Origin: Dysgonomonas sp. BGC7 | Lineage (GTDB): Bacteria > Bacteroidota > Bacteroidia > Bacteroidales > Dysgonomonadaceae | Direction: 5' to 3' | DNA length: 64,000 nucleotides | Assembly: GCF_001261735.1 (NCBI RefSeq) | Contig: NZ_CVRP01000007.1 | Coordinates: forward strand, 603,524-667,523 | Shown here: one piece after another, positions 37,689-47,122 of the stretch | Layout of the letters: every line of letters begins with the position of its first letter | Position numbering within the stretch: the first letter of the stretch is position 1 | The notes under the pieces: generated by a model | What the model was told of the DNA's origin: nothing | What the model saw: only the letters and a program-made list of their open reading frames with translations | Databases searched by the model: none | Position numbers and translations under genes: made by a program

Positions 37689-38179
37689 CATTAGATATAG
37701 TTTTTATAATACTGGGTGTAATATTAATGATTGCAGGAGTTGTAGGATGTATTGCACCGATATTACCGGGACCTCCTCTCAACTATGTTGGAATCATATT
37801 GTTGCATCTGACATCAAAAGTTGAGTTTTCTACTTACTTTTTGCTCGTTTGGGCTGTTGTTATAGTATTGGTTCAAATACTCGATTATTATATTCCTATA
37901 TGGGGAACTAAGAAATTTGGAGGAGGATCGAAAGGTGCATGGGGTAGTGGGATAGGCATTGTATTAGGCTTTTTCTTTTTCCCTCCCTGGGGCATTATTA
38001 TTTTCCCTTTTATTGGAGCTGTAGTAGGGGAGCTTATAGATGAAAAGGAGTTTAAAGTTGCTCTTAAAGCTGGTTTCGGTTCTTTCCTTGGTTTTCTTAC
38101 AGGTATTGTAATGAAATTGGCTGTTGCCTTAGTCCTTAGTTATTATTTCTTTAAAGAATTATTGACGGCGTATTTCTAA
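37685..38179 (+). CDS. DUF456 membrane protein
   Basis: The 164-residue integral membrane protein has about four transmembrane segments and many glycines. VVGCIAPILPGPPLNYVGIIL and KKFGGGSKGAWGSGIG, shown as conserved cores, plus FFPPWGIIIFPFIGAVVGE are family signatures. Function is unknown. It overlaps the M15 peptidase gene by 4 bases and ends the plus-strand envelope block at a bidirectional terminator. Confidence 0.88.
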   Translation: MTLDIVFIILGVILMIAGVVGCIAPILPGPPLNYVGIILLHLTSKVEFSTYFLLVWAVVIVLVQILDYYIPIWGTKKFGGGSKGAWGSGIGIVLGFFFFPPWGIIIFPFIGAVVGELIDEKEFKVALKAGFGSFLGFLTGIVMKLAVALVLSYYFFKELLTAYF

Positions 38180-38219
38180 TATTGCATATTGATATATAGA
38201 CAAACTATACTGAAAAATA

Positions 38220-38252
38220 AAAGAGGGATTAATCACAAATTAATCCCTCTTT
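38220..38252. terminator. Bidirectional terminator between DUF456 and secDF
   Basis: AAAGAGGGATTAAT and ATTAATCCCTCTTT pair perfectly around CACA, with an A-rich left flank and T-rich right flank. Confidence 0.9.
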
Positions 38253-38272
38253 CTATATTAAGCTAAGTCTTA

Positions 38273-41248
38273 TTATTCCTGAGCTAGTTTCTTCTTACTG
38301 TGTTCTTTTTTGAAGATACCCCATGCTATTGGAGTAGCAACGAATACAGATGAATATGTACCAATGAAGATACCGATAAAGATAGCAAACGTGAAGCTAC
38401 GGATAGTATCGCCACCAAGCAAGAAGATACAGAATACAACAAGCATAGAGCTTATAGATGTATTTAATGTACGACCCAATGTTGAGTTCAGAGCCTCGTT
38501 TATAGTTTCTGTTATATCACGCTTAGGATATATATTCTTTATTTCACGTATACGGTCAAAGATAACAACCTTATCATTGATAGAGTAACCTACCACTGTA
38601 AGTACCGCCGCTATAAAGGATTGGTCAATCTCCATAGAGAATGGCATAATCTTATACAACAATGAATACAGAATAATAACCATAATGGCATCGTGCATAA
38701 CTGCAATCAAAGTACCTACCGAGAATGCTATGTCGCGGAAACGTAATAGTATATATAGTGCCATAAATACAATGGCAATGAGTACCGCTACAGTAGCTGC
38801 TGTCTTTAAATCGTCGGCAACACTTGGTCCTACACGTTGAGAACTTAAGATGTAATCATCGATAGTTTTTCCTGCCGGAATAAAACCTTTTGCAGCCAAA
38901 GCGGTAGTCATTTTGCTTCTGATTTCTGCTTCCACAGCATCAGTAGCTTCTTCTACCTTGTAGTTTGTTGTTACACGAACCTGACTGCTTGTCGAAGACT
39001 GGCTTGCAGAACCACTGGTAAGAACTAATACTGTCGATCCTTCAAATTCAGGTACTAATACTTTCTCCATATCATCGGCATTTACTTTGTCATCGAAACG
39101 TACAATGTAGTTACGTCCTCCTGTAAAGTCTATACCTCCGTTTAATCCGTTGATGAATAGTGAGGCTATACCTGCAACTATCAAGACTATAGAAATAATG
39201 AATATGTGCTTAGTTAATCCTAAGAAATTGATATGCGTTTCTTTGAATATTTTCTTAGAAATCGCTGTTACAAACGTAAGGTTTCTTAGTTTGCCTTTTT
39301 CAAACATATATTCATAGAATATACGAGTTAAGAATACGTTTGTGATGAACGATGCAATAATACCTATAATTAATGTTGTTGCAAAACCTTGGATAGCTCC
39401 TGTTCCGAAATATGCCAAGATTATAGCTGTGATAACCTGTGAGGCATGTCCGTCAAAAATTGCTGAGAAAGCATGCTTGTATCCGTCTACAACGGCTGTT
39501 TTCACATTCTTGCCGGCTTTCAATTCTTCTTTTGTCCTTTCATATACAAGTACGTTGGCATCCACTGCAAGAGCAAGAGCAAGTACAAGTCCCGTTATAC
39601 CCGGCAATGTCATTACAGCACCAAATGCCGCCAATATACCTATTGTAAAGAATAGATTGATGATCAGTGCCGTGTTAGCGATCATACCTGGTATAAACCC
39701 ATAAACAAGACAGATATATAGCATCAGTATAACAAGTGCCAAAACAAATGATGCAATACCTGCTTTGATAGCCTCTTGTCCTAACGATGGACCTACTACG
39801 TCCTCCTGAACGATACTTACTCCGGCTTTCATTTTACCCGATTTAAGCACGTTCTCCAAGTCTTTAGCGTCTTCAACAGTAAAGTTACCTGTAATCTGAG
39901 AGCGTCCACCCTCAATTTTATCATTTACATTAGGAGCGGAGTATACATGTCCGTCTAATACGATTGCTATACTTTTTCCTTTTTCAGCTCCTGTAATAGT
40001 TGCCCAACGCTGAGTTCCTGTAGAGTTCATCTGCATATCCACTTCCCATGCAGCACTATGCTGAGATTGGTCTGCTTTAGCCGATATTACTACCTCTCCA
40101 TCAAGAGCAGCTCCTTTTTTCACACCGTCTCCACGAAGAGAATACAATGCAAATAAAGTCTCTCTTGCATCTTCAGCTTTAAATCCCCAAGCAAACTTCA
40201 AATCACTAGGGTATAGGTCTCTATATTTATATAGTATAGTGTTTATTGCAGCTGTGTCATTTCTGTTTACATAACCAACAACAGCTCCGTCGTATGGCAA
40301 TCTTTCTAGCATTTGATCTAGTGGCTTAGTAAAGCCGAGTGTTCCATTTTCAGCAACAGCTACATTTACTGTAGAATCACTTACTACAGCAACCGAATCA
40401 GATGCAGTTTTGTCTACATTAGCTAAAGCTTCTTTCGATCTTTCCGAAATTGCTCCTATATAGCCTTGTATTTCACTTGATTTATATGTTTTCCAGAATT
40501 CAAGATTTGCACTACCTTGTAGTAGTTTTCTTACACGATCCGGTTCTTTGATACCTGGTAGTTCTATCAATATACGCTCTGCTCTATCCAATTTTTGAAT
40601 ATTAGGCGCAACAACACCAAAGCGGTCGATACGTGTGCGTAATACGTTGAATGAATTATCTGCTACACTTTGTAGTTCAGATCTTAGAACAGATACTACT
40701 TTGTCGTCTTTGTCTGTAGGCGTAATCTGATCTCTTAGTTTTGTGCTGAAAATTCCGGCTAGTTTATCATTACCATTAGCAGCTTTAAACTTTTCTACAA
40801 AAAGAGTAATATAGTCTCGGTTACTACCTTTATGATTTTCATCTGATGCAGCTTTTAGTGCATTGATGAAACCTTCATTTTCGGTATCTCCAAGTGAGTT
40901 TAATACGGCAGCCGCATCTACTTCTACTATAACACTCATACCACCTTTAAGGTCTAATCCAAGTCCGATTTCTCTTTCGCGACATTCCTTAAGGGTATAA
41001 CCCATTTTTTCGCTGAAGTTTAACCAAACTTTTTCTGTCGACATCGAGTCCAGATAGTGGTTGTAATGTTTATTGTACAACTCTTCGTACAATTGCTGAT
41101 TGTCTTTAGCTTGCTCCGAAGCGTATGTTGCGGCATATTTCTCTGCTTTACTATCGTAACTTTTTGTTACAAAAGTAAAAGACAAGTAAAATAGACACAC
41201 CAACGTGAGGAGGATGGAAAATGTTATAACAAAGCCTTTGTTTTGCAT
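38273..41248 (-). CDS. secDF: Fused protein translocase subunit SecDF
   Basis: The 991-residue inner-membrane protein joins SecD (1 to about 640) and SecF (about 670-991). SecD shows one N-terminal transmembrane helix, the IGLGLDLKGGMSVIVEVD start of the P1 domain, and LALAVDANVLVYERTKEE in its membrane part. SecF shows GGIDFTGGRNYIVRF and VVGYSINDKVVIFDRIRE, the paired D-x-N and D-x-V motifs for proton transfer. SecDF uses the proton gradient to pull proteins out of the Sec channel. Fusion is normal in Bacteroidetes. The leader is about 127 bases. Confidence 0.96.
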   Translation of the reverse strand: MQNKGFVITFSILLTLVCLFYLSFTFVTKSYDSKAEKYAATYASEQAKDNQQLYEELYNKHYNHYLDSMSTEKVWLNFSEKMGYTLKECREREIGLGLDLKGGMSVIVEVDAAAVLNSLGDTENEGFINALKAASDENHKGSNRDYITLFVEKFKAANGNDKLAGIFSTKLRDQITPTDKDDKVVSVLRSELQSVADNSFNVLRTRIDRFGVVAPNIQKLDRAERILIELPGIKEPDRVRKLLQGSANLEFWKTYKSSEIQGYIGAISERSKEALANVDKTASDSVAVVSDSTVNVAVAENGTLGFTKPLDQMLERLPYDGAVVGYVNRNDTAAINTILYKYRDLYPSDLKFAWGFKAEDARETLFALYSLRGDGVKKGAALDGEVVISAKADQSQHSAAWEVDMQMNSTGTQRWATITGAEKGKSIAIVLDGHVYSAPNVNDKIEGGRSQITGNFTVEDAKDLENVLKSGKMKAGVSIVQEDVVGPSLGQEAIKAGIASFVLALVILMLYICLVYGFIPGMIANTALIINLFFTIGILAAFGAVMTLPGITGLVLALALAVDANVLVYERTKEELKAGKNVKTAVVDGYKHAFSAIFDGHASQVITAIILAYFGTGAIQGFATTLIIGIIASFITNVFLTRIFYEYMFEKGKLRNLTFVTAISKKIFKETHINFLGLTKHIFIISIVLIVAGIASLFINGLNGGIDFTGGRNYIVRFDDKVNADDMEKVLVPEFEGSTVLVLTSGSASQSSTSSQVRVTTNYKVEEATDAVEAEIRSKMTTALAAKGFIPAGKTIDDYILSSQRVGPSVADDLKTAATVAVLIAIVFMALYILLRFRDIAFSVGTLIAVMHDAIMVIILYSLLYKIMPFSMEIDQSFIAAVLTVVGYSINDKVVIFDRIREIKNIYPKRDITETINEALNSTLGRTLNTSISSMLVVFCIFLLGGDTIRSFTFAIFIGIFIGTYSSVFVATPIAWGIFKKEHSKKKLAQE

Positions 41249-41381
41249 TTTGAATTTTACTTTTTGTTATTTACTTATTTATTATTTCTATTTTTCTTTT
41301 CTTACAAAGAAAACGGGTATATACCTTAAGCTCTCTTATATAACAGCGCTAAACTAAGACATATACACATTTTCAGGCGTG

Positions 41382-41389
41382 CAAATATA
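41382..41389 (-). promoter_or_regulatory. Bacteroidetes -7 element for secDF
   Basis: The minus strand reads TATATTTG, 133 bases upstream of the secDF start, implying a long untranslated leader. No -33 element at the right spacing. Confidence 0.5.
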
Positions 41390-41462
41390 ATCTTTTATTC
41401 TTTACAAATCATAATAAAAGATAAAGAAAATGAGCGACTAGACTAATTGATATGTATATTAG

Positions 41463-43115
41463 TTAGTCTCGTTTTCTTATCTCTGCTCTTTTTATTTTTC
41501 CACTTATAGTTTTTGGCAATTCGTCAACAAAATCTATAATACGGGGATATTTGTATGGTGCGGTTACTTGCTTCACATGATTTTGTATCTCATGTTTCAA
41601 ATGATCATTAGCCTTGTCTTTATAGTTTTGAGCTAGTACAATCGTTGCTTTTACCACTTGTCCGCGTATGTCGTCAGGTACTCCTGTGACAGCACATTCT
41701 ACAACGGCGGGGTGTGTCATTAGTGCACTTTCTACCTCGAAAGGCCCTATTCTGTAACCTGAACTTTTTATTACATCGTCTATTCGTCCAACAAACCAAT
41801 AGTAGCCATCTTCGTCGCGCCAAGCCACATCTCCGGTATGATAAACGTCGTCGTGATATACCTGATCGGTTAGAGCCTTATCCCGATAATAGCCCATAAA
41901 TAAACCAAGAGGCTTTATTTTGTCTGTTTTTATAACTACTTCTCCTACTTCTCCGTCTTCTACCGACCGACCATCGGGAGCTACCAGATCCATGTCGTAG
42001 GCCGGATTTGGGATTCCCATCGACCCGGGTTTGGGTTCTGTCCAGGGAAATGTCACTATCGTCGGTGTTGTTTCGGTTTGGCCAAAAGCTTCCATCATTT
42101 TTATTCCTGTGGCACTGTAGAATGCCTCAAATACCGATGGGTTTAATGCTTCTCCTGCTGTGGTTGCATATTTCAGAGAGGTCAGGTCGTAATGAGACAA
42201 ATCTTCCCGTATCATAAAACGATAAACTGTCGGAGGAGCACAGAACGATGTCACTTTAAAGTTCTGTATCAGATGAAGCATTGCCTGAGGTGTAAATTTT
42301 TCATGGTCGTATACCATTACAGCAGCTCCGGCAATCCATTGTCCATATACCTTTCCCCATACAGCCTTTGCCCATCCTGTATCTGCAACCGTTAGATGAA
42401 GGCTTTCTTCATTCAGGTTGTGCCAGTATTTTGCCGTTACTATATGTCCCAGAGGATATGTGTAATTGTGGATTACCATCTTAGGTTCTCCTGTGGTACC
42501 CGAAGTGAAGTATAGTAGGAGTATATCTTCATTGTTGTTTACATGTGATGGGCGAACAAAAGGTTTGGCGTTTATTAGCCCTTTATGGAAATTGTCCCAT
42601 CCCTTGGGTGTTGAATCACCTCCACATACTATCCGATGTTCTATTGTTGGCGATTCGGACATGGCATCGTTGATGTGCTGTATTACTATTTCGTCATTTA
42701 CACTAACTATTGCTTTTATACTAGCAGCATTGTTACGATAAATAATATCTTTTTTTGTTAAGAGGTGAGTTGCCGGGATCGCTACAGCACCTATTTTGTG
42801 CAGGGCAATGATTGCGAACCAGAATTCGTAACGACGCTTTAATATCAACATCACCATATCGCCTTTACCTATACCGAGCGATTGGAAGTAAGATGCTGCA
42901 CGGTCGCTTTGTTCTTTTATGTCTGCGAAACTGAAATTAATATGCTCTCCCAGATCGTTAGCCCAGCAAATAGCTCTTTTGTCAGGATTTATTTTGGCCC
43001 ATTCGTCTACAACGTCATATGCGAAATTGAAATTGTCAGGGACATTTACATGGTAGTTCTTGGCAAAATCTTCGGCCGAAGTGTAATTGATTTGTTTTAA
43101 AAATCTTTCTAACAT
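41463..43115 (-). CDS. AMP-forming acyl-CoA synthetase
   Basis: The 550-residue ANL-superfamily enzyme activates a carboxylate as its acyl-adenylate and then forms the CoA thioester. It has the P-loop LYFTSGTTGEPKMVIHN, the A5 motif EAFGQTETTPT, A7 YHTGDVAWRDEDGY, A8 GRIDDVIKSSGYRIGPFEVE, and the A10 lysine in PKTISGKIKRAE. The pattern fits medium-chain or acetyl/propionyl-type synthetases; chain length cannot be fixed by eye. It lies 60 bases after the XRE-cupin regulator gene on the same strand, suggesting that regulator controls it. Confidence 0.9.
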   Translation of the reverse strand: MLERFLKQINYTSAEDFAKNYHVNVPDNFNFAYDVVDEWAKINPDKRAICWANDLGEHINFSFADIKEQSDRAASYFQSLGIGKGDMVMLILKRRYEFWFAIIALHKIGAVAIPATHLLTKKDIIYRNNAASIKAIVSVNDEIVIQHINDAMSESPTIEHRIVCGGDSTPKGWDNFHKGLINAKPFVRPSHVNNNEDILLLYFTSGTTGEPKMVIHNYTYPLGHIVTAKYWHNLNEESLHLTVADTGWAKAVWGKVYGQWIAGAAVMVYDHEKFTPQAMLHLIQNFKVTSFCAPPTVYRFMIREDLSHYDLTSLKYATTAGEALNPSVFEAFYSATGIKMMEAFGQTETTPTIVTFPWTEPKPGSMGIPNPAYDMDLVAPDGRSVEDGEVGEVVIKTDKIKPLGLFMGYYRDKALTDQVYHDDVYHTGDVAWRDEDGYYWFVGRIDDVIKSSGYRIGPFEVESALMTHPAVVECAVTGVPDDIRGQVVKATIVLAQNYKDKANDHLKHEIQNHVKQVTAPYKYPRIIDFVDELPKTISGKIKRAEIRKRD

Positions 43116-43175
43116 GTCTTGTTAGTTTTATATTAATCTATAGGTTTATATATTGTAAAGGTTAGTATTGTAACA

Positions 43176-43730
43176 CTACAATACCACTACTATAATTCTT
43201 ACTTTCTTTCCATCTAGAGCTTTCATCCCGTGTGGTAAGCTAGAGTCGAAGTATAGGCTGTCTCCCTCTTCCAGAATCAAGTCTTTTTCATTTATTTGGA
43301 GCAGCATGCGGCCTTCCAGCACCATGTTGAATTCTTGCCCGGTATGACGACTGTGATGTATTTCTATGTCATCGGCTTTGGGTTCTATAGTAACCTCAAA
43401 TATATCGGCTTTTCTGTTGTTGAACCCACCGGCAAGAGTTTGATAATTATAGTCCTCAACTCGTTTCACGGCTAGTCCTTTCCCTTTTCTGGTCAGAAAG
43501 TAACTACTCATGCGAGGTTCGTCGGCAAACATCAGAATGCTGAGGTCTATGTTGTGAGTAATAGCAATGCCTTTGAGGGTACTTATGGTGAGATCTTTTT
43601 CACCTGATTCGTAGCTGAGGTATTCTGATACAGGTATATTGCACGATTGAGCAAATTCCTCAACGGTCATATCCAGTGCTTCGCGCAGACCTTTCAGTCT
43701 CATCCCGATTTCTTTTGGCTCTGTATTCAT
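43176..43730 (-). CDS. XRE-family transcriptional regulator with cupin sensor domain
   Basis: The 184-residue protein has a helix-turn-helix domain (about 8-62: RLKGLREALDMTVEEFAQSC, ISEYL-type recognition helix in PVSEYLSYESGEKDL) and a C-terminal cupin (about 115-184: HSRHTGQEFNMVLEGRMLL and GDSLYFDSSLPHGMKAL, with the His-Glu metal-ligand pattern). Such proteins bind a small ligand in the cupin and control nearby metabolic genes. It lies between the RluA gene (6-base gap) and the acyl-CoA synthetase gene, so it probably responds to an acid or CoA ester. Confidence 0.9.
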   Translation of the reverse strand: MNTEPKEIGMRLKGLREALDMTVEEFAQSCNIPVSEYLSYESGEKDLTISTLKGIAITHNIDLSILMFADEPRMSSYFLTRKGKGLAVKRVEDYNYQTLAGGFNNRKADIFEVTIEPKADDIEIHHSRHTGQEFNMVLEGRMLLQINEKDLILEEGDSLYFDSSLPHGMKALDGKKVRIIVVVL

Positions 43731-43736
43731 CGTTCT

Positions 43737-44675
43737 TTATTTTTGTATTTCTGTATTCTCTTTCTTTACGGCCGGAGGGGTAGTTACAAGTTGCTGTATG
43801 CTTTTGGGTATAGAGCTTTTAAATTCTAGTGTTTCTCCGGTGAAGGGGTGTTTTATTATTATTTCGCGTGCATGTAATGCTATGCGTTTTATCGGATTGT
43901 TCGATGCTCCGTATTTCTTATCTCCTACTACGGGGTGTCCTATCGACTGCATTTGTATGCGCAACTGATTTTTTCTTCGTGTTTCCAGTTCGAGGTCTAA
44001 TAAGGAATAGCGACCGGTGGATTTTATTAATTTATAATGTGTTATCGACTTCAATCCTCCGTTGTCGTAAGACGATGACATCATAACAAAGTTTTTGTTT
44101 TCGGTGAGCCAAGAAACGATAGAACCCTCTTTTTCTTCAAGTTCACCTTCTACAACGACGGAATACGTATCTGATTTTACCAGACTGTTCCAGTTTTTCT
44201 GAAACATCTCTTGCAATTCTGCGCTTCTTGCAAAAACAAGAAGACCCGAAGCCTCCCTGTCGAGTCTGTGAACGACAAATACTCTGGCGTTTTTGTTTTT
44301 CTTTTTCACATATTCGTTCAACATACCGTAGGCGGTGCGTACTTTTTCTTTATCGGTAGATACAGACAAGAATCCGGGCTCTTTGTCTACTACTATTATA
44401 TCGTCATCTTCAAAAACAATTTTTAGCCCTTGTAGCCGTTTTTCTTTTCTCGATTGGTCAAATTTCATTACAGAAACGTTATCTCCCTTATGCAATTCGT
44501 GATTGTATTGTGTGATAAGCTTTCCGTTAACCTTTATTTGCTTGTGGGCTAATAATGATTTGACTGCATTACGACTCTTTCTCACTTTTTGCTCTACAAG
44601 GAAATCAAGTAATTCACAAGTCTGGCTTGCTTTCAATTCTTGTAGTGCTATATCTCTTTTCGATGTATTCCCCAT
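43737..44675 (-). CDS. RluA-family RNA pseudouridine synthase
   Basis: The roughly 312-residue enzyme has an N-terminal S4 RNA-binding domain (about 20-75: LLDFLVEQKVRKSRNAVKSLL) and a pseudouridine synthase domain with the catalytic Asp in VHRLDREASGLLVFA and a later QLRIQMQSIGHPVVGDKKYG, shown as its RxxQxRxHxxxxGHP-like variant. It converts specific uridines in rRNA or tRNA. The frame extends to an ATG at 44702, but the N-terminus MGNTSKRD at 44675 is more natural. First gene of a likely three-gene unit. Confidence 0.9.
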   Translation of the reverse strand: MGNTSKRDIALQELKASQTCELLDFLVEQKVRKSRNAVKSLLAHKQIKVNGKLITQYNHELHKGDNVSVMKFDQSRKEKRLQGLKIVFEDDDIIVVDKEPGFLSVSTDKEKVRTAYGMLNEYVKKKNKNARVFVVHRLDREASGLLVFARSAELQEMFQKNWNSLVKSDTYSVVVEGELEEKEGSIVSWLTENKNFVMMSSSYDNGGLKSITHYKLIKSTGRYSLLDLELETRRKNQLRIQMQSIGHPVVGDKKYGASNNPIKRIALHAREIIIKHPFTGETLEFKSSIPKSIQQLVTTPPAVKKENTEIQK

Positions 44676-44860
44676 TATAATGAATGTATAAAATTGAAAC
44701 AAAGGTATGTTTTTTTATTGTATAGAAGCACTTAGGGTAATTGATAAATTATATTGTATAATGAAAAAATAAGTTGTGTCTCGGGTTTCTGGTATTTCAC
44801 AGTGCGGAGTTTGAGGCTGTTTTTATTAAAATCTGTGATCCTGTGTTAGGATGGCATAAT

Positions 44861-44983
44861 TTTATCTATAAACGAGTCCCTGTAACCTCCAAAGAAGGCT
44901 TCGGACAAAGCTGATATGGTTGAATAATGATAAATGAAAAAATGGATATAAAGAGTACAAATTTGTCAGGTTTTAGTTAAAAT
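44861..44983 (+). repeat. Dispersed intergenic element, copy D (longer, divergent)
   Basis: This 123-bp copy keeps TTTATCTATAAA on the left (44861-44872) and TTTGTCAGGTTTTAGTTAAAAT, shown as its last 14 bases TTTTAGTTAAAAT plus context, on the right (ending 44983). The middle is about 26 bases longer than in copies A-C and not alignable by eye. It lies in the 506-base divergent gap between the RluA and fabD genes. The remainder of that gap is AT-rich with only the fabD promoter recognisable. Confidence 0.6.
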
Positions 44984-45129
44984 TGTATTTCATAGTAACT
45001 CTACAGACAGATGTTTCAGAGAAAGAGAACTGTAAATTTGTGTCAATATTTAATCTGTTATATAAACTAAAGCTTTATCTTAGAAATAATATTCGCGTGT
45101 TTTTACTTTATGTATTTAATATATTTTAC

Positions 45130-45137
45130 TAATTTTG
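45130..45137 (+). promoter_or_regulatory. Bacteroidetes -7 element for fabD
   Basis: TAATTTTG lies 44 bases upstream of the fabD start at 45182. The -33 region is T-rich but not a clear TTTG. Confidence 0.55.
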
Positions 45138-45181
45138 CAGGCTGAAATTTAATCGCTTATTTTAACTATTAAATATTGAAA

Positions 45182-46063
45182 ATGAAAGCATTTGTATTTC
45201 CAGGGCAAGGAGCTCAGTTTGTAGGAATGGGAAAAGACCTTTATGAAACATCTCCTGTTGCTAAAGAAATGTTTGAAAAAGCAAACGAGATATTAGGGTT
45301 TCGTATTACAGATCTTATGTTTGCAGGTACAGACGAAGATTTGCGTCAGACTAAAGTAACACAGCCTGCTATTTTTCTGCACTCTGTAATATTAGCTAAA
45401 ACTATGGGTGCGGATTTCAAGCCTGATATGGTTGCAGGGCATTCTTTAGGCGAGTTTTCGGCATTGGTTGCTGCTAATGCTTTGTCTTTCGAAGATGGTT
45501 TGAAACTTGTATATAAACGTGCTTTGGCTATGCAGAAAGCATGTGAGATGAATCCTTCTACTATGGCAGCTGTGCTTGGACTAGCCGATGCTAAAGTTGA
45601 AGAAATATGTGCTTCTATTACCGACGAAGTAGTGGTTCCGGCTAATTATAACTGTCCCGGACAGATTGTGATCTCAGGATCGAATGCAGGCATCGATAAG
45701 GCATGTGAGCTATTGTTGGCTGCCGGAGCAAAACGCGCTCTTAAATTGAAGGTTGGTGGCGCTTTTCATTCTCCATTGATGGAGCCTGCAAAAGTAGAAC
45801 TTTCGGATGCCATAAATACAACAGAAATTAATGCTCCTATATGTCCGGTATATCAGAATGTATCGACTAAAGGAGAAACTGAACCGGCGACAATAAAAGC
45901 TAATCTTATTGCTCAATTAACAGCACCAGTAAAATGGACTCAGTCTGTGGAGCATATGGTGGCTGACGGAGCTACAGATTTTATAGAACTGGGACCTGGT
46001 AATGTACTTCAGGGTTTGGTGAAGAAAATAGCTTCGGATGTAACAACCAGCGGAAAGCAATAA
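45182..46063 (+). CDS. fabD: Malonyl-CoA:ACP transacylase FabD
   Basis: The 293-residue enzyme transfers malonyl from CoA to acyl carrier protein, starting fatty-acid elongation. FPGQGAQFVGMGKDL opens the fold, the nucleophile is Ser88 in AGHSLGEFSALV, Arg lies in YKRALAMQKA and the catalytic His in GGAFHSPLM. The C-terminal FIELGPGNVLQGL is conserved. The frame extends to a TTG at 45176, but ATG 45182 fits the family start exactly. No other fab gene is adjacent. A probable terminator follows. Confidence 0.97.
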   Translation: MKAFVFPGQGAQFVGMGKDLYETSPVAKEMFEKANEILGFRITDLMFAGTDEDLRQTKVTQPAIFLHSVILAKTMGADFKPDMVAGHSLGEFSALVAANALSFEDGLKLVYKRALAMQKACEMNPSTMAAVLGLADAKVEEICASITDEVVVPANYNCPGQIVISGSNAGIDKACELLLAAGAKRALKLKVGGAFHSPLMEPAKVELSDAINTTEINAPICPVYQNVSTKGETEPATIKANLIAQLTAPVKWTQSVEHMVADGATDFIELGPGNVLQGLVKKIASDVTTSGKQ

Positions 46064-46081
46064 CTAAAAATATACAGATGG

Positions 46082-46126
46082 GTTGTGAGTTATGAATTGA
46101 TTTGTAACTTACAACTCATTTTCTTT
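46082..46126 (+). terminator. Probable terminator after fabD
   Basis: GTTGTGAGTTA and TAACTTACAAC pair with one G-U, followed by TCATTTTCTTT. The T-run is interrupted, so termination may be partial. Confidence 0.6.
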
Positions 46127-46141
46127 AATACATAAATAGGT

Positions 46142-47101
46142 ATGGCATTTTTTTCGGGAAACAAACAGGCTGACGATCAGGACGAAACTGCAAAGAATAT
46201 ATTCCTATTCGAACTTGTTCAGAAAAATATATTGGTAACAGGAGCCAAAGGTCAGTTGGGTAGCGAACTTCAACAGATTGCTTTACATCATGAGAATAAT
46301 TTTCGGTTCTTTTTTACCGATGTTACAGATCTTGATATCACCGATTTGAACGCTATAGATAGATATGTAAAGGAAAATAATATAACATATATAATCAATT
46401 GTGCTGCTTATACGGCGGTAGACAAAGCCGAAGATGATATAGAGTTGTGTTATAAAATAAACCGTGATGCCGTAAAGAATATTGGTATTGCAGCCGTAAA
46501 TAATGCTGCAAAAGTTATTCATATATCGACAGATTATGTTTTTGATGGAACAGCATCTCAGCCTTATACCGAGACGTCGAAGTTGAATCCTCAATCTGTG
46601 TATGGGAAGTCGAAACAAGAAGGGGAATATCTATTGATGGATGCTTGTCCTCAAAGTATTATAATTCGTACAGCATGGTTGTACTCCATTTTTGGTAACA
46701 ACTTTGTGAAAACAATGATGAAATATGGAAGGGAGCGTGAAGAGCTGAATGTTGTCTCCGATCAGACAGGTACTCCTACTAATGCGGCAGACTTGGCTCA
46801 GGCCATTGTTAGAATACTTGACTATAGCGAAGCCAATGAATTCGTTCCCGGAATATATCATTATTCGAACGAAGGAGTAACCTCTTGGTACGATTTTACA
46901 TTGGCCATACATCGAGATGCGGGAATAAGTTGTAAGGTGAATCCGATAACAACATCTCAATATCCGACCAAAGCAACAAGACCTCAATATAGCGTGCTTG
47001 ATAAAACTAAAATAAAGAATACATTCGGATTATACATACCCGAATGGGAAAATAGTTTGAACATTTGTGTCAAAGAGTTGTTAACCAGAGAAGGTAACTG
47101 A
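46142..47101 (+). CDS. rfbD: dTDP-4-dehydrorhamnose reductase with an N-terminal extension
   Basis: The 319-residue short-chain dehydrogenase makes dTDP-L-rhamnose, a precursor of O-antigen and capsule. NILVTGAKGQLGSEL is the Rossmann dinucleotide loop, INCAAYTAVDKAEDD the conserved second segment, and HISTDYVFDG plus SVYGKSKQEGE hold the Thr, Tyr and Lys of the active site. Family proteins usually begin almost at NILVTG; here some 27 residues (MAFFSGNKQADDQDETAKN and on) precede it, with no in-frame alternative start. rfbA, rfbB and rfbC are not in the window. Confidence 0.93.
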   Translation: MAFFSGNKQADDQDETAKNIFLFELVQKNILVTGAKGQLGSELQQIALHHENNFRFFFTDVTDLDITDLNAIDRYVKENNITYIINCAAYTAVDKAEDDIELCYKINRDAVKNIGIAAVNNAAKVIHISTDYVFDGTASQPYTETSKLNPQSVYGKSKQEGEYLLMDACPQSIIIRTAWLYSIFGNNFVKTMMKYGREREELNVVSDQTGTPTNAADLAQAIVRILDYSEANEFVPGIYHYSNEGVTSWYDFTLAIHRDAGISCKVNPITTSQYPTKATRPQYSVLDKTKIKNTFGLYIPEWENSLNICVKELLTREGN

Positions 47102-47122
47102 TCTGTATTTATAAGAATAAAA

